NCBI RefSeq assembly: GCF_964355755.1
Contig: NC_092679.1
Location: forward strand, 9,779,932 to 9,843,931
Source of the DNA: Antedon mediterranea
Lineage: Eukaryota > Echinodermata > Crinoidea > Comatulida > Antedonidae
DNA length: 64,000 bases
Reading direction: 5' to 3'
A program made the translations under genes and the position numbers. Positions 1 to 11,204 of the stretch are shown in pieces; within the stretch, counting starts at the first letter, position 1, and every line of letters begins with the position of its first letter. The notes below the pieces were generated by a model. The model saw only the letters and a program-made list of their open reading frames with translations, was not told where the DNA came from and did no database searches.

Positions 1-1
1 A

Positions 2-691
2 ATGATCAAACGAGTTAATGAAACACAATTTTTAGGAGTAACCATAGATGCCTCTCTGACTAGGAAACTACATATAAATAAAGAGTTAATTTATCAGTAA
101 TCTAGTTTCTAGAAATGTTGGAATATTGAACAAATTAAAACATATCTTCCCTCAAAAAACCTTATTAACCCTTTATAATACTTTAGTTTTGCCTTCCCTT
201 TCTTATGCCAATTTATGTTGGGCAATTACTCTAGATAAATTTAATACGTTATGCCCCTGGACAAGTCTAGAGAAAACTCAAATTGACCGCCTTTTTAAAC
301 TACAAACACGTGCACTTCGGATTTGCGCGGGAGAATCATTTAGAGCCCATACAAAATTACCTTTTAAAAGATTTAACGTTTTAAACATTTATGATTTAAA
401 TAAATTACAAGTTGCCTCATTTATGTACCGTTTATCTAACAATTTACTGCCTTCACATTTTAATGCTTTATTTACAAGAATTGACGAACGCCATTCCTAT
501 AAAACCCGATCCTCTGTTAATAATTATATCCTTGATAATTAATTTTAAAAGTTAAGGCTCGACGATTTTCTATGTATTATTTTGGTCCCAAACTTTGGAC
601 TTCACTCTCAAATGAACTTAAACAGAAATCTTCCTTTTCTAGTTTTAAATCTAATTTCAAATACAAAATGGTGTCAGAATATGCTACATAA
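2..691 (+). pseudogene. LINE reverse transcriptase, C-terminal fragment with two frameshifts
   Basis: Three consecutive frame segments read as one conserved C-terminus. Frame 2 from base 2 gives a FLGVTIDASLT-like start of the thumb region and stops at 98-100. Frame 3 from 99 continues with LYNTLVLPSLSYANLCWA and KLQTRALRICAG, ending at 542. Frame 2 resumes near 539 with RRFSMYYFGPKLWTSL and ends at the TAA at 689-691. The last piece matches the FG-x-K-LW-x-SL ending common in CR1/L2-type ORF2 proteins. The two frame changes, near 98 and 540, show it is not functional. The catalytic YxDD region would lie upstream of the window. Confidence 0.8.
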
Positions 692-998
692 TTTTTCGCC
701 GATCTTTTATCCTTATTTATTTGGTGGTGATACATGGCATTAAATCCTTCACCCTGGTATTCAATAATCTCCGCTACATTGTATCGTTATACTTGTTATT
801 ATACCATATTTAATTATATTTCATATTGAACTCTAATTGTTATCATTATCCCTTTTATCATTATATTATATAATTGCCTGGTTTATCTTAACTTCTATAA
901 TTTAAATTTTTTTGTTTTGTTTATTTTATGTACTTTCACTATTATATATTCATATTTTAGTCTACTCTGTAGCAATGTTAGTATACTTATAGGCATAC

Positions 999-1040
999 GG
1001 GAGTCACGACTTAAAGTTCAGTGAACTTACTGTGACTTCC
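999..1040 (+). promoter_or_regulatory. 3' UTR stem-loop of the LINE
   Basis: Bases 999-1007 (GGGAGTCAC) pair with 1032-1040 (GTGACTTCC), nine pairs including one G-T. Inside lies a second inverted repeat, AAGTTCA against TGAACTT. L2/CR1-type LINEs are known to carry 3' hairpins recognised by their reverse transcriptase; assigning that role here is inference from position and shape. Confidence 0.5.
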
Positions 1041-1079
1041 ATCCACCCACATTTAATATATGTTATGTAAATGTAAATG

Positions 1080-1100
1080 ATATATATATATATATATATA
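1080..1100. repeat. (AT)n microsatellite in the LINE 3' UTR
   Basis: Twenty-one bases of uninterrupted alternating A and T between the stem-loop and the A-rich tail. Confidence 0.9.
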
Positions 1101-1145
1101 AGTGAGTGGAAAAAAATAAATAAACGAAACGAAAAATAAACGAAA

Positions 1146-1936
1146 CATTCACAACCCTAAAAAATATCTCATTTTCAAAAAAAATATTTATTTTCAATAA
1201 GAAAAAAAAAGCAATATTCCTAGAGGTTGGAACCCGCTACTGAGAGCACTCAAGCCTGAGCATTACCCGTTACGCCACAAACCAGTAGATAACTGAAGAG
1301 CTGATAATAGTCTATTTATATGAAATTAATGATCAATCAATGAAAAATAATGCCATGCAACTTTGTTTCTGATTTTAAAAAAGGTTCATTTGTTTAGGCC
1401 TGACATTTACAACCCTCAAAATATCTCACTTTCAAAAACAATATTTATTTTCAATTTAAAAAAAAAAAAAATCCCTAGAGGTTCGAACCCACTACTCAGA
1501 GCACTCAAACCTGAGCATTACCCGTTACGCCACAAACCAGTAGATAACTGAAGAGCTGATAATAGTCTATTTATATGAAATTAATGATCAATCAATGAAA
1601 AATAATGCCATGCAACTTTGTTTCTGATTTTAAAAAAGGTCTACTTGTTTAGGCCTGACATTTACAACCCTCAAAATATCTCACTTTCAAAAACAATATT
1701 TATCTTAAATAAAAAAAAAGAAAAGAAACAAAATATCCGTAGAGGTTCGAACCCACTAGTGAGAGCACTCAAATTTGAGCATTACCCGGTACACCTCAAA
1801 CCAGTAGATAACTGAAGAGCTGATAATAGTCTATTTATATGAAATGAATAATAAATCAATGAAAAATAATGCCATGCAACTTTGTTTCTGATTTTAAGAA
1901 AGGTTCATTTGTTTAGGCCTGACATTTACAATCCTC
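1146..1936 (-). repeat. tRNA-like tandem array, leading monomers
   Basis: First three or so monomers of the array, about 255-264 bp each; the variation comes mainly from an A-run of 10-20 bases. On the minus strand a monomer contains in order: an AT-rich leader, TATAAATAG, about 36 bp, a tRNA-like body with an A box (TGGCGTAACGGG) and a B box (GGTTCGAACC) about 31 bp apart, then a long T-run that would terminate pol III. The first monomer belongs to a subtype (GAGGTTGGAACCCG variant of the B-box region) that recurs near 17860-18000. Confidence 0.85.
1458..1575 (-). promoter_or_regulatory. Representative pol III-type unit of one monomer (TATA, A box, B box, T-run)
   Basis: Shown for one copy; the others follow the same plan. 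Minus-strand TATAAATAG maps to 1567-1575, the A box to 1521-1532, the B box to 1480-1489 and the T-run to about 1458-1470. A-to-B spacing equals that of a normal tRNA. The acceptor arm does not pair and the T-stem is only partly paired, so the product would be tRNA-like rather than a working tRNA. The D-arm can form GCGT/ATGC. Transcription is inferred, not shown. Confidence 0.55.
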
Positions 1937-3489
1937 AAAATATCTCACTTTCAAAAACAATATTTATTTTCAATTAAAAAAAAAAGAAAAAAAATACCCG
2001 TATAGGTTCGAACCCACTACTGAGAGCAATCAAACCTGAGCATTATCCGTTACGCAACAAACCAGTAGATGACTGAGGAGCTGATAATAGTCTATTTATA
2101 TGAAATGAATGATCAATCAATGAAAAATAATGCCATGCAACTTTGTTTCTGATTGAAAAAAAGATCCACTTGGTTAGGCTTGACATTTAAAACCATAAAA
2201 ATATCTCACTTTTAAAAACAATATTTATTTTCAAATAAAAAAAAAAGACAAAAAATATCCCTAGAACCAGTATATGACTGAAGAGCTGATAATAGTCTAT
2301 TTATATGAAATGGATCATCAATCAATGAAAAATAATGCCATGCAACTTTGTTTCTGATTTTAAAAAAGGTTCACTTGTTTAGGCCTGACAGTTGCAACCC
2401 TCAAAATATCTCACTTTCAAAAACCATATTTATTTTCAATTTAAAAAAAAATGAAAAAAATAACCCTAGAGGTTCGACCCACTACTCAGAGCACTCAAAC
2501 CTGAGCATTACCCGTTACGCCACAAACCAGTAGATAACTGAAGAGCTGATAATAGTCTATTTATATGAAATTAATGATCAATCAATTAAAAATAATGCCA
2601 TGCAACTTTGTTTCTGATTTTAAAAAAAGGTTCATTTGTTTAGGCCTGACATTTACAACCCTCAAAATATCTAACTTTAAAAAAAAATATTTATTTTCAA
2701 TTAAAAAAAAAAATAAAAGAAATATCCCTAGAGGTTCGAACCCACTACTGCAAGCACTCAAACTTGAGCATTACCCGTTACGCCTCAAACCAGTAGATGA
2801 CTGAAGAGCTGATAATAGTCTATTTATATGAAATAAATAATAAATCAATGAAAAATAATGCCATGCAACTTTGTTTCTGATTTTAAAAAAGGTTCATTTG
2901 TTTAGACCTGACATTTACAACCCTCAAAATATCTCACTTTCAAAAAAAATATTTATTTTCAATTTAAAAAAAAAAGAAAAGAAGTATCCCCAGAGGTTCG
3001 AACCCACTACTGCGAGCACTCAAACTTGAGCATTACCGGTTACGCCTCAAACCAGTAGATGACTGAAGAGCTGATAATACTCTATTTATATGAAATAAAT
3101 AATAAATCAATGAAAAATAATGCCATGCAACTTTGTTTCTGATTTTAATAAAGGTCCACTTGTTTAGGGCTGATATTTACAATCCTCAAAATAGCTCACT
3201 TTCAAAAACAATATTTATTTTCAATTAAAAAAAAAGAAAAAAAATACCCGTATAGGTTCGAACCCACTACTGAGAGCCCTCAAACCTGAGCATTATCCGT
3301 TACGCCACAAACCAGTAGATGACTGAGGAGCTGATAATAGTCTATTTATATGAAATGAATGATCAATCAATGAAAAATAATGCCATGCAACTTTGTTTCT
3401 GATTTAAACAAGCACGAATGTGCAATACTCGGGGTACAGCAAAAGAAGCTGTATACAGACGTATACAGTTAGAAAGTTAAAGCAAAATA

Positions 3490-3560
3490 GGTTTCGCCAG
3501 GGCTCGAACCGGGACCTTCTGCGTGTTAAGCAGACTTGACAACCACTACACTACGAAACC
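3490..3560 (-). tRNA. tRNA-Val(AAC)-like gene A, higher-order copy 1
   Basis: Seventy-one bases. The acceptor stem GGTTTCG/CGAAACC pairs 7 of 7, the anticodon stem TCTGC/GCAGA pairs 5 of 5, and the loop TTAACAC gives anticodon AAC. A box GTAGTGTAGTGG and B box GGTTCGAGCC are present. A T4 terminator lies two bases past the 3' end. Weak points: G10-A25 mismatch in the D-stem, G at position 21, one C-T mismatch in the T-stem and a four-base variable loop. The body closely resembles animal tRNA-Val(AAC). It could be a functional gene or a young pseudogene. Confidence 0.6.
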
Positions 3561-3770
3561 TCTTACATTAAAATTGTGGGTTACAGAAAGTTTTTTAATC
3601 CATTTAAATTACAAATAAATGGTAATAAGCACAAAGCAAAATAAACATGTGTAAAAGTGATAATTACCGATTACACAAAATAAGTATTTAAAAAAATAAT
3701 AATAAGATATACTGTGTATAATTATCATATTGCGTATACAGTACTTTTCACCATAAAGTTTAAAAAAAAA

Positions 3771-3842
3771 GGTTTAGCCCGGGCTCGAACCAGGTACCTT
3801 CTGCGTATTGAGCAAACGTGATAACCACTACGCCAAGAAGCC
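3771..3842 (-). tRNA. Val-bodied tRNA-like gene B with AAT anticodon, copy 1
   Basis: Seventy-two bases. Anticodon stem TTTGC/GCAGA pairs with one G-T; the loop TCAATAC puts AAT (isoleucine) in the anticodon position and a C at the normally invariant U33. The T-stem CCTGG/CCGGG pairs fully, but the acceptor pairs only 4 of 7 (GGCTTCT/CTAAACC). A T9 terminator follows directly. Sister gene D keeps AAC. Probably a pseudogene. Confidence 0.45.
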
Positions 3843-3987
3843 GCATATAACTACATAACGCTGTGGTGTGTGTCACACATTGTGGCTTCTTAATTAAACA
3901 AATTAATTAACAAAAAAAGCACGAAAGACGAAAGACGCTGTATACAGACGTATACAGTTATTTCACAATAAAGTAAAAGAAACCCGA

Positions 3988-4058
3988 GGTTTCGCCAGGG
4001 CTCGAACCGGGACCTTCTGCGTGTTAAGCAGACTTGACAACCACTACACTACGAAAAC
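3988..4058 (-). tRNA. tRNA-Val(AAC)-like gene C, copy 1
   Basis: Same body as gene A, except for one extra T at the 5' acceptor side, so the stem GTTTTCG/CGAAACC has one mismatch. Anticodon loop TTAACAC. T4 lies about nine bases downstream. Confidence 0.5.
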
Positions 4059-4272
4059 CACTTACACTAAAAATGTGGGTTACAGAAAGTTTTTTAATCC
4101 ATTTAAATTACAAATAAATATGGTAATAAGCACAAAGAAAAATAAACATGTGTAAAAGTGATAATTACCGATTACACAAAATAAGTATTTAAAAAAATAA
4201 TAAAAATAATATATACTGTGTATAATTATCATATTGCGTATAGAGTACTTTTCACCATAACGTTTAAAAAAA

Positions 4273-4344
4273 AGTTTCGTCCGGGCTCGAACCAGGTACC
4301 TTCTGCGTGTTAAGCAAACGTGATAACCACTACGCCAAGAATCC
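4273..4344 (-). tRNA. tRNA-Val(AAC)-like gene D, copy 1
   Basis: Anticodon loop TTAACAC (AAC) in stem TTTGC/GCAGA. Acceptor GGATTCT/CGAAACT has two mismatches and one G-T; the T-stem has a C-A mismatch at its base. TATATA-like words lie just upstream and a T8 run overlaps the 3' end. Likely a degenerating paralogue of gene B. Confidence 0.45.
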
Positions 4345-7062
4345 GCATATAACCATATAACTATATAACGCTGTGGTGTGTGTCACACATTGTGGATTCT
4401 TAATTAAACAAATTAATTAACAAAAAATTAAAAATCCGGCTCTATAGCTTTGAGGACATGTCCCTCAAAATATCTCACTTTCAAAAACAATATTTATTTT
4501 CAATTAAAAAAAAAAGAAAAAATATACCCGTATAGGTTCGAACCCACTACTGAGAGCACTCAAACCTGAGCATTATCCGTTACGCCACAAACCAGTAGAT
4601 GACTGAGGAGCTGATAATAGTCTATTTATATGAAATGAATGATCAATCAATGAAAAATAATGTCATGCAAGTTTGTTTCTGATTAAAAAAAAGGTCCACT
4701 TGGTTAGGCTTGACATTTAAAACCATAAAAATATCTCACTTTCAAAAACAATATTTATTTTCAAACAAAAAAAAAAGAAAAAAATATTCCTAGAGGTTCG
4801 AACCCACTACTGAGAGAACTCAAACCTGAGCATTACCGGTTACGGCGCAAGCCAGTAGATGAGGGAAGAGCTGATAATAGTCTATTTATATGAAATGAAT
4901 GATCCATCAATGTAAAATGATGTTATGCAACTTTGTTTCTGATTTTGAAAAAGGTCCACTTGGTTAGGCTTGAAATTTAAAACCATAAAAATATCTCACT
5001 TTCAAAAACAATATTTATTTTCAAATAAAAAAATATGAAAAAAAGTATCCCTAGAAGTTCGAACCCACTATTAAAATCACTCAAACCTGAGCATTACCCG
5101 TTACGCCGCAAACCAGTATATGACTGAAGAGCTGATAATAGTCTATTTATATGAAATGAATGATCCATCAATGTAAAATGATGTTATGCAACTTTGTTTC
5201 TGATTTAAAAAACGGTCCACTTGGTTAGGCTTGACATTTAAAACCATAAAAATATCTCACTTTCAAAAACAATAATTATTTAAAAAAAAAAAAAAAAAGA
5301 AAAAAATATTCCTAGAGGTTCGAACCCACTACTGAGAGAACTCAAACCTGAGCATTACCGGTTACGGCGCAAGCCAGTAGATGAGTGAAGAGCTGATAAT
5401 AGTCTATTTATATGAAATGAATGATCCATCAATGTAAAATGATGTTATGCAACTTTGTTTCTGATTTTAAAAAAGGTCCACTCGGTTAGGCTTGACATTT
5501 AAAACCATAAAAATATCTCACTTTCAAAAACAATATTTATTTTCAATTAAAAAAAAAAGAAAAAAAATACCCGTATAGGTTCGAACCCACTACTGAGAGC
5601 AATCAAACCTGAGCATTATCCGTTACGCAACAAACCAGTAGATGACTGAGGAGCTGATAATAGTCTATTTATATGAAATGAATGATCAATCAATGAAAAA
5701 TAATGCCATGCAACTTTGTTTCTGATTGAAAAAAAGATCCACTTGGTTAGGCTTGACATTTAAAACCATAAAAATATCTCACTTTTAAAAACAATATTTA
5801 TTTTCAAATAAAAAAAAAAGACAAAAAATATCCCTAGAACCAGTATATGACTGAAGAGCTGATAATAGTCTATTTATATGAAATGGATCATCAATCAATG
5901 AAAAATAATGCCATGCAACTTTGTTTCTGATTTTAAAAAAGGTTCACTTGTTTAGGCCTGACAGTTGCAACCCTCAAAATATCTCACTTTCAAAAACCAT
6001 ATTTATTTTCAATTTAAAAAAAAATGAAAAAAATAACCCTAGAGGTTCGACCCACTACTCAGAGCACTCAAACCTGAGCATTACCCGTTACGCCACAAAC
6101 CAGTAGATAACTGAAGAGCTGATAATAGTCTATTTATATGAAATTAATGATCAATCAATTAAAAATAATGCCATGCAACTTTGTTTCTGATTTTAAAAAA
6201 AGGTTCATTTGTTTAGGCCTGACATTTACAACCCTCAAAATATCTAACTTTAAAAAAAAATATTTATTTTCAATTAAAAAAAAAAATAAAAGAAATATCC
6301 CTAGAGGTTCGAACCCACTACTGCAAGCACTCAAACTTGAGCATTACCCGTTACGCCTCAAACCAGTAGATGACTGAAGAGCTGATAATAGTCTATTTAT
6401 ATGAAATAAATAATAAATCAATGAAAAATAATGCCATGCAACTTTGTTTCTGATTTTAAAAAAGGTTCATTTGTTTAGACCTGACATTTACAACCCTCAA
6501 AATATCTCACTTTCAAAAAAAATATTTATTTTCAATTTAAAAAAAAAAGAAAAGAAGTATCCCCAGAGGTTCGAACCCACTACTGCGAGCACTCAAACTT
6601 GAGCATTACCGGTTACGCCTCAAACCAGTAGATGACTGAAGAGCTGATAATACTCTATTTATATGAAATAAATAATAAATCAATGAAAAATAATGCCATG
6701 CAACTTTGTTTCTGATTTTAATAAAGGTCCACTTGTTTAGGGCTGATATTTACAATCCTCAAAATAGCTCACTTTCAAAAACAATATTTATTTTCAATTA
6801 AAAAAAAAGAAAAAAAATACCCGTATAGGTTCGAACCCACTACTGAGAGCCCTCAAACCTGAGCATTATCCGTTACGCCACAAACCAGTAGATGACTGAG
6901 GAGCTGATAATAGTCTATTTATATGAAATGAATGATCAATCAATGAAAAATAATGCCATGCAACTTTGTTTCTGATTTAAACAAGCACGAATGTGCAATA
7001 CTCGGGGTACAGCAAAAGAAGCTGTATACAGACGTATACAGTTAGAAAGTTAAAGCAAAATA

Positions 7063-7133
7063 GGTTTCGCCAGGGCTCGAACCGGGACCTTCTGCGTGTT
7101 AAGCAGACTTGACAACCACTACACTACGAAACC
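7063..7133 (-). tRNA. tRNA-Val(AAC)-like gene A, copy 2
   Basis: Sequence as at 3490-3560: complete acceptor and anticodon stems, AAC anticodon, T4 downstream. Confidence 0.6.
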
Positions 7134-7343
7134 TCTTACATTAAAATTGTGGGTTACAGAAAGTTTTTTAATCCATTTAAATTACAAATAAATGGTAATA
7201 AGCACAAAGCAAAATAAACATGTGTAAAAGTGATAATTACCGATTACACAAAATAAGTATTTAAAAAAATAATAATAAGATATACTGTGTATAATTATCA
7301 TATTGCGTATACAGTACTTTTCACCATAAAGTTTAAAAAAAAA

Positions 7344-7415
7344 GGTTTAGCCCGGGCTCGAACCAGGTACCTTCTGCGTATTGAGCAAACGTGATAACCA
7401 CTACGCCAAGAAGCC
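7344..7415 (-). tRNA. Val-bodied tRNA-like gene B with AAT anticodon, copy 2
   Basis: Sequence as at 3771-3842, including AAT and C33. Confidence 0.45.
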
Positions 7416-7560
7416 GCATATAACTACATAACGCTGTGGTGTGTGTCACACATTGTGGCTTCTTAATTAAACAAATTAATTAACAAAAAAAGCACGAAAG
7501 ACGAAAGACGCTGTATACAGACGTATACAGTTATTTCACAATAAAGTAAAAGAAACCCGA

Positions 7561-7631
7561 GGTTTCGCCAGGGCTCGAACCGGGACCTTCTGCGTGTTAA
7601 GCAGACTTGACAACCACTACACTACGAAAAC
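7561..7631 (-). tRNA. tRNA-Val(AAC)-like gene C, copy 2
   Basis: Sequence as at 3988-4058, with the same extra acceptor T. Confidence 0.5.
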
Positions 7632-7845
7632 CACTTACACTAAAAATGTGGGTTACAGAAAGTTTTTTAATCCATTTAAATTACAAATAAATATGGTAAT
7701 AAGCACAAAGAAAAATAAACATGTGTAAAAGTGATAATTACCGATTACACAAAATAAGTATTTAAAAAAATAATAAAAATAATATATACTGTGTATAATT
7801 ATCATATTGCGTATAGAGTACTTTTCACCATAACGTTTAAAAAAA

Positions 7846-7917
7846 AGTTTCGTCCGGGCTCGAACCAGGTACCTTCTGCGTGTTAAGCAAACGTGATAAC
7901 CACTACGCCAAGAATCC
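7846..7917 (-). tRNA. tRNA-Val(AAC)-like gene D, copy 2
   Basis: Sequence as at 4273-4344. Confidence 0.45.
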
Positions 7918-10635
7918 GCATATAACCATATAACTATATAACGCTGTGGTGTGTGTCACACATTGTGGATTCTTAATTAAACAAATTAATTAACAAAAAA
8001 TTAAAAATCCGGCTCTATAGCTTTGAGGACATGTCCCTCAAAATATCTCACTTTCAAAAACAATATTTATTTTCAATTAAAAAAAAAAGAAAAAATATAC
8101 CCGTATAGGTTCGAACCCACTACTGAGAGCACTCAAACCTGAGCATTATCCGTTACGCCACAAACCAGTAGATGACTGAGGAGCTGATAATAGTCTATTT
8201 ATATGAAATGAATGATCAATCAATGAAAAATAATGTCATGCAAGTTTGTTTCTGATTAAAAAAAAGGTCCACTTGGTTAGGCTTGACATTTAAAACCATA
8301 AAAATATCTCACTTTCAAAAACAATATTTATTTTCAAACAAAAAAAAAAGAAAAAAATATTCCTAGAGGTTCGAACCCACTACTGAGAGAACTCAAACCT
8401 GAGCATTACCGGTTACGGCGCAAGCCAGTAGATGAGGGAAGAGCTGATAATAGTCTATTTATATGAAATGAATGATCCATCAATGTAAAATGATGTTATG
8501 CAACTTTGTTTCTGATTTTGAAAAAGGTCCACTTGGTTAGGCTTGAAATTTAAAACCATAAAAATATCTCACTTTCAAAAACAATATTTATTTTCAAATA
8601 AAAAAATATGAAAAAAAGTATCCCTAGAAGTTCGAACCCACTATTAAAATCACTCAAACCTGAGCATTACCCGTTACGCCGCAAACCAGTATATGACTGA
8701 AGAGCTGATAATAGTCTATTTATATGAAATGAATGATCCATCAATGTAAAATGATGTTATGCAACTTTGTTTCTGATTTAAAAAACGGTCCACTTGGTTA
8801 GGCTTGACATTTAAAACCATAAAAATATCTCACTTTCAAAAACAATAATTATTTAAAAAAAAAAAAAAAAAGAAAAAAATATTCCTAGAGGTTCGAACCC
8901 ACTACTGAGAGAACTCAAACCTGAGCATTACCGGTTACGGCGCAAGCCAGTAGATGAGTGAAGAGCTGATAATAGTCTATTTATATGAAATGAATGATCC
9001 ATCAATGTAAAATGATGTTATGCAACTTTGTTTCTGATTTTAAAAAAGGTCCACTCGGTTAGGCTTGACATTTAAAACCATAAAAATATCTCACTTTCAA
9101 AAACAATATTTATTTTCAATTAAAAAAAAAAGAAAAAAAATACCCGTATAGGTTCGAACCCACTACTGAGAGCAATCAAACCTGAGCATTATCCGTTACG
9201 CAACAAACCAGTAGATGACTGAGGAGCTGATAATAGTCTATTTATATGAAATGAATGATCAATCAATGAAAAATAATGCCATGCAACTTTGTTTCTGATT
9301 GAAAAAAAGATCCACTTGGTTAGGCTTGACATTTAAAACCATAAAAATATCTCACTTTTAAAAACAATATTTATTTTCAAATAAAAAAAAAAGACAAAAA
9401 ATATCCCTAGAACCAGTATATGACTGAAGAGCTGATAATAGTCTATTTATATGAAATGGATCATCAATCAATGAAAAATAATGCCATGCAACTTTGTTTC
9501 TGATTTTAAAAAAGGTTCACTTGTTTAGGCCTGACAGTTGCAACCCTCAAAATATCTCACTTTCAAAAACCATATTTATTTTCAATTTAAAAAAAAATGA
9601 AAAAAATAACCCTAGAGGTTCGACCCACTACTCAGAGCACTCAAACCTGAGCATTACCCGTTACGCCACAAACCAGTAGATAACTGAAGAGCTGATAATA
9701 GTCTATTTATATGAAATTAATGATCAATCAATTAAAAATAATGCCATGCAACTTTGTTTCTGATTTTAAAAAAAGGTTCATTTGTTTAGGCCTGACATTT
9801 ACAACCCTCAAAATATCTAACTTTAAAAAAAAATATTTATTTTCAATTAAAAAAAAAAATAAAAGAAATATCCCTAGAGGTTCGAACCCACTACTGCAAG
9901 CACTCAAACTTGAGCATTACCCGTTACGCCTCAAACCAGTAGATGACTGAAGAGCTGATAATAGTCTATTTATATGAAATAAATAATAAATCAATGAAAA
10001 ATAATGCCATGCAACTTTGTTTCTGATTTTAAAAAAGGTTCATTTGTTTAGACCTGACATTTACAACCCTCAAAATATCTCACTTTCAAAAAAAATATTT
10101 ATTTTCAATTTAAAAAAAAAAGAAAAGAAGTATCCCCAGAGGTTCGAACCCACTACTGCGAGCACTCAAACTTGAGCATTACCGGTTACGCCTCAAACCA
10201 GTAGATGACTGAAGAGCTGATAATACTCTATTTATATGAAATAAATAATAAATCAATGAAAAATAATGCCATGCAACTTTGTTTCTGATTTTAATAAAGG
10301 TCCACTTGTTTAGGGCTGATATTTACAATCCTCAAAATAGCTCACTTTCAAAAACAATATTTATTTTCAATTAAAAAAAAAGAAAAAAAATACCCGTATA
10401 GGTTCGAACCCACTACTGAGAGCCCTCAAACCTGAGCATTATCCGTTACGCCACAAACCAGTAGATGACTGAGGAGCTGATAATAGTCTATTTATATGAA
10501 ATGAATGATCAATCAATGAAAAATAATGCCATGCAACTTTGTTTCTGATTTAAACAAGCACGAATGTGCAATACTCGGGGTACAGCAAAAGAAGCTGTAT
10601 ACAGACGTATACAGTTAGAAAGTTAAAGCAAAATA

Positions 10636-10706
10636 GGTTTCGCCAGGGCTCGAACCGGGACCTTCTGCGTGTTAAGCAGACTTGACAACCACTACACTAC
10701 GAAACC
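10636..10706 (-). tRNA. tRNA-Val(AAC)-like gene A, copy 3
   Basis: Sequence as at 3490-3560. Confidence 0.6.
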
Positions 10707-10916
10707 TCTTACATTAAAATTGTGGGTTACAGAAAGTTTTTTAATCCATTTAAATTACAAATAAATGGTAATAAGCACAAAGCAAAATAAACATGTGTAA
10801 AAGTGATAATTACCGATTACACAAAATAAGTATTTAAAAAAATAATAATAAGATATACTGTGTATAATTATCATATTGCGTATACAGTACTTTTCACCAT
10901 AAAGTTTAAAAAAAAA

Positions 10917-10988
10917 GGTTTAGCCCGGGCTCGAACCAGGTACCTTCTGCGTATTGAGCAAACGTGATAACCACTACGCCAAGAAGCC
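10917..10988 (-). tRNA. Val-bodied tRNA-like gene B with AAT anticodon, copy 3
   Basis: Sequence as at 3771-3842. Confidence 0.45.
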
Positions 10989-11133
10989 GCATATAACTAC
11001 ATAACGCTGTGGTGTGTGTCACACATTGTGGCTTCTTAATTAAACAAATTAATTAACAAAAAAAGCACGAAAGACGAAAGACGCTGTATACAGACGTATA
11101 CAGTTATTTCACAATAAAGTAAAAGAAACCCGA

Positions 11134-11204
11134 GGTTTCGCCAGGGCTCGAACCGGGACCTTCTGCGTGTTAAGCAGACTTGACAACCACTACACTACGA
11201 AAAC
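11134..11204 (-). tRNA. tRNA-Val(AAC)-like gene C, copy 3
   Basis: Sequence as at 3988-4058. Confidence 0.5.

Larger units (their letters stand above)
1..1145 (+). mobile_element. 3' end of a non-LTR retrotransposon (LINE), cut by the window edge
   Basis: The segment holds the C-terminal part of a reverse-transcriptase ORF (to 691), an AT-rich 3' UTR, a stem-loop at 999-1040, an (AT)n tract and an A-rich tail with two copies of an AAATAAACGAAAC-like unit ending about 1145. Right after this tail the tRNA-like array begins, so the LINE either inserted at the array edge or was cut by it. The C-terminal protein pattern fits the CR1/L2/Daphne group of LINEs; I cannot assign the clade without comparison. 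The 5' part lies outside the window. Confidence 0.8.
3409..4458 (-). repeat. Valine-tRNA module, copy 1 (two 507-bp halves)
   Basis: This insert replaces part of a monomer. It is a tandem duplication of about 507 bp: halves start at the AGCACGA words at 3411 and 3918. Each half has a CTGTATACAG-ACGTATACAG motif, a tRNA-Val(AAC)-like gene of type A, a spacer, and a second tRNA-like gene of type B or D, followed by a GTGTGTGTCACACA palindrome and AATTAATTAA. All four tRNA-like genes are on the minus strand. Confidence 0.8.
1937..5509. repeat. Higher-order repeat copy 1 (3573 bp)
   Basis: Begins where sequence first becomes identical to the next copy (shared from about 1937). It holds about ten tRNA-like monomers plus the 1.05-kb valine-tRNA module. 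The spacing of every landmark I compared (tRNA bodies, truncated monomer, A-run lengths) is exactly 3573 bp from copy 2. Boundaries are uncertain by about 40 bp because all monomers share sequence there. Confidence 0.9.
6982..8031 (-). repeat. Valine-tRNA module, copy 2
   Basis: Exact positional copy of the 3409-4458 module in the second higher-order repeat. Confidence 0.8.
5510..9082. repeat. Higher-order repeat copy 2 (3573 bp)
   Basis: Second copy. Landmarks match copy 1 with no length change even in A-runs of ten bases, for example the run at 1976-1985 against 5549-5558. No base difference was seen at the places checked by eye. Confidence 0.9.

Noticed and set aside
2348-2804. Open frames of 61 and 79 codons (repeated at 5921-6377 and 9494-9950)
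   Set aside because: They translate the AT-rich spacer and the antisense of the tRNA-like body. They recur only because the higher-order repeat recurs, and similar frames change or vanish in other monomers.
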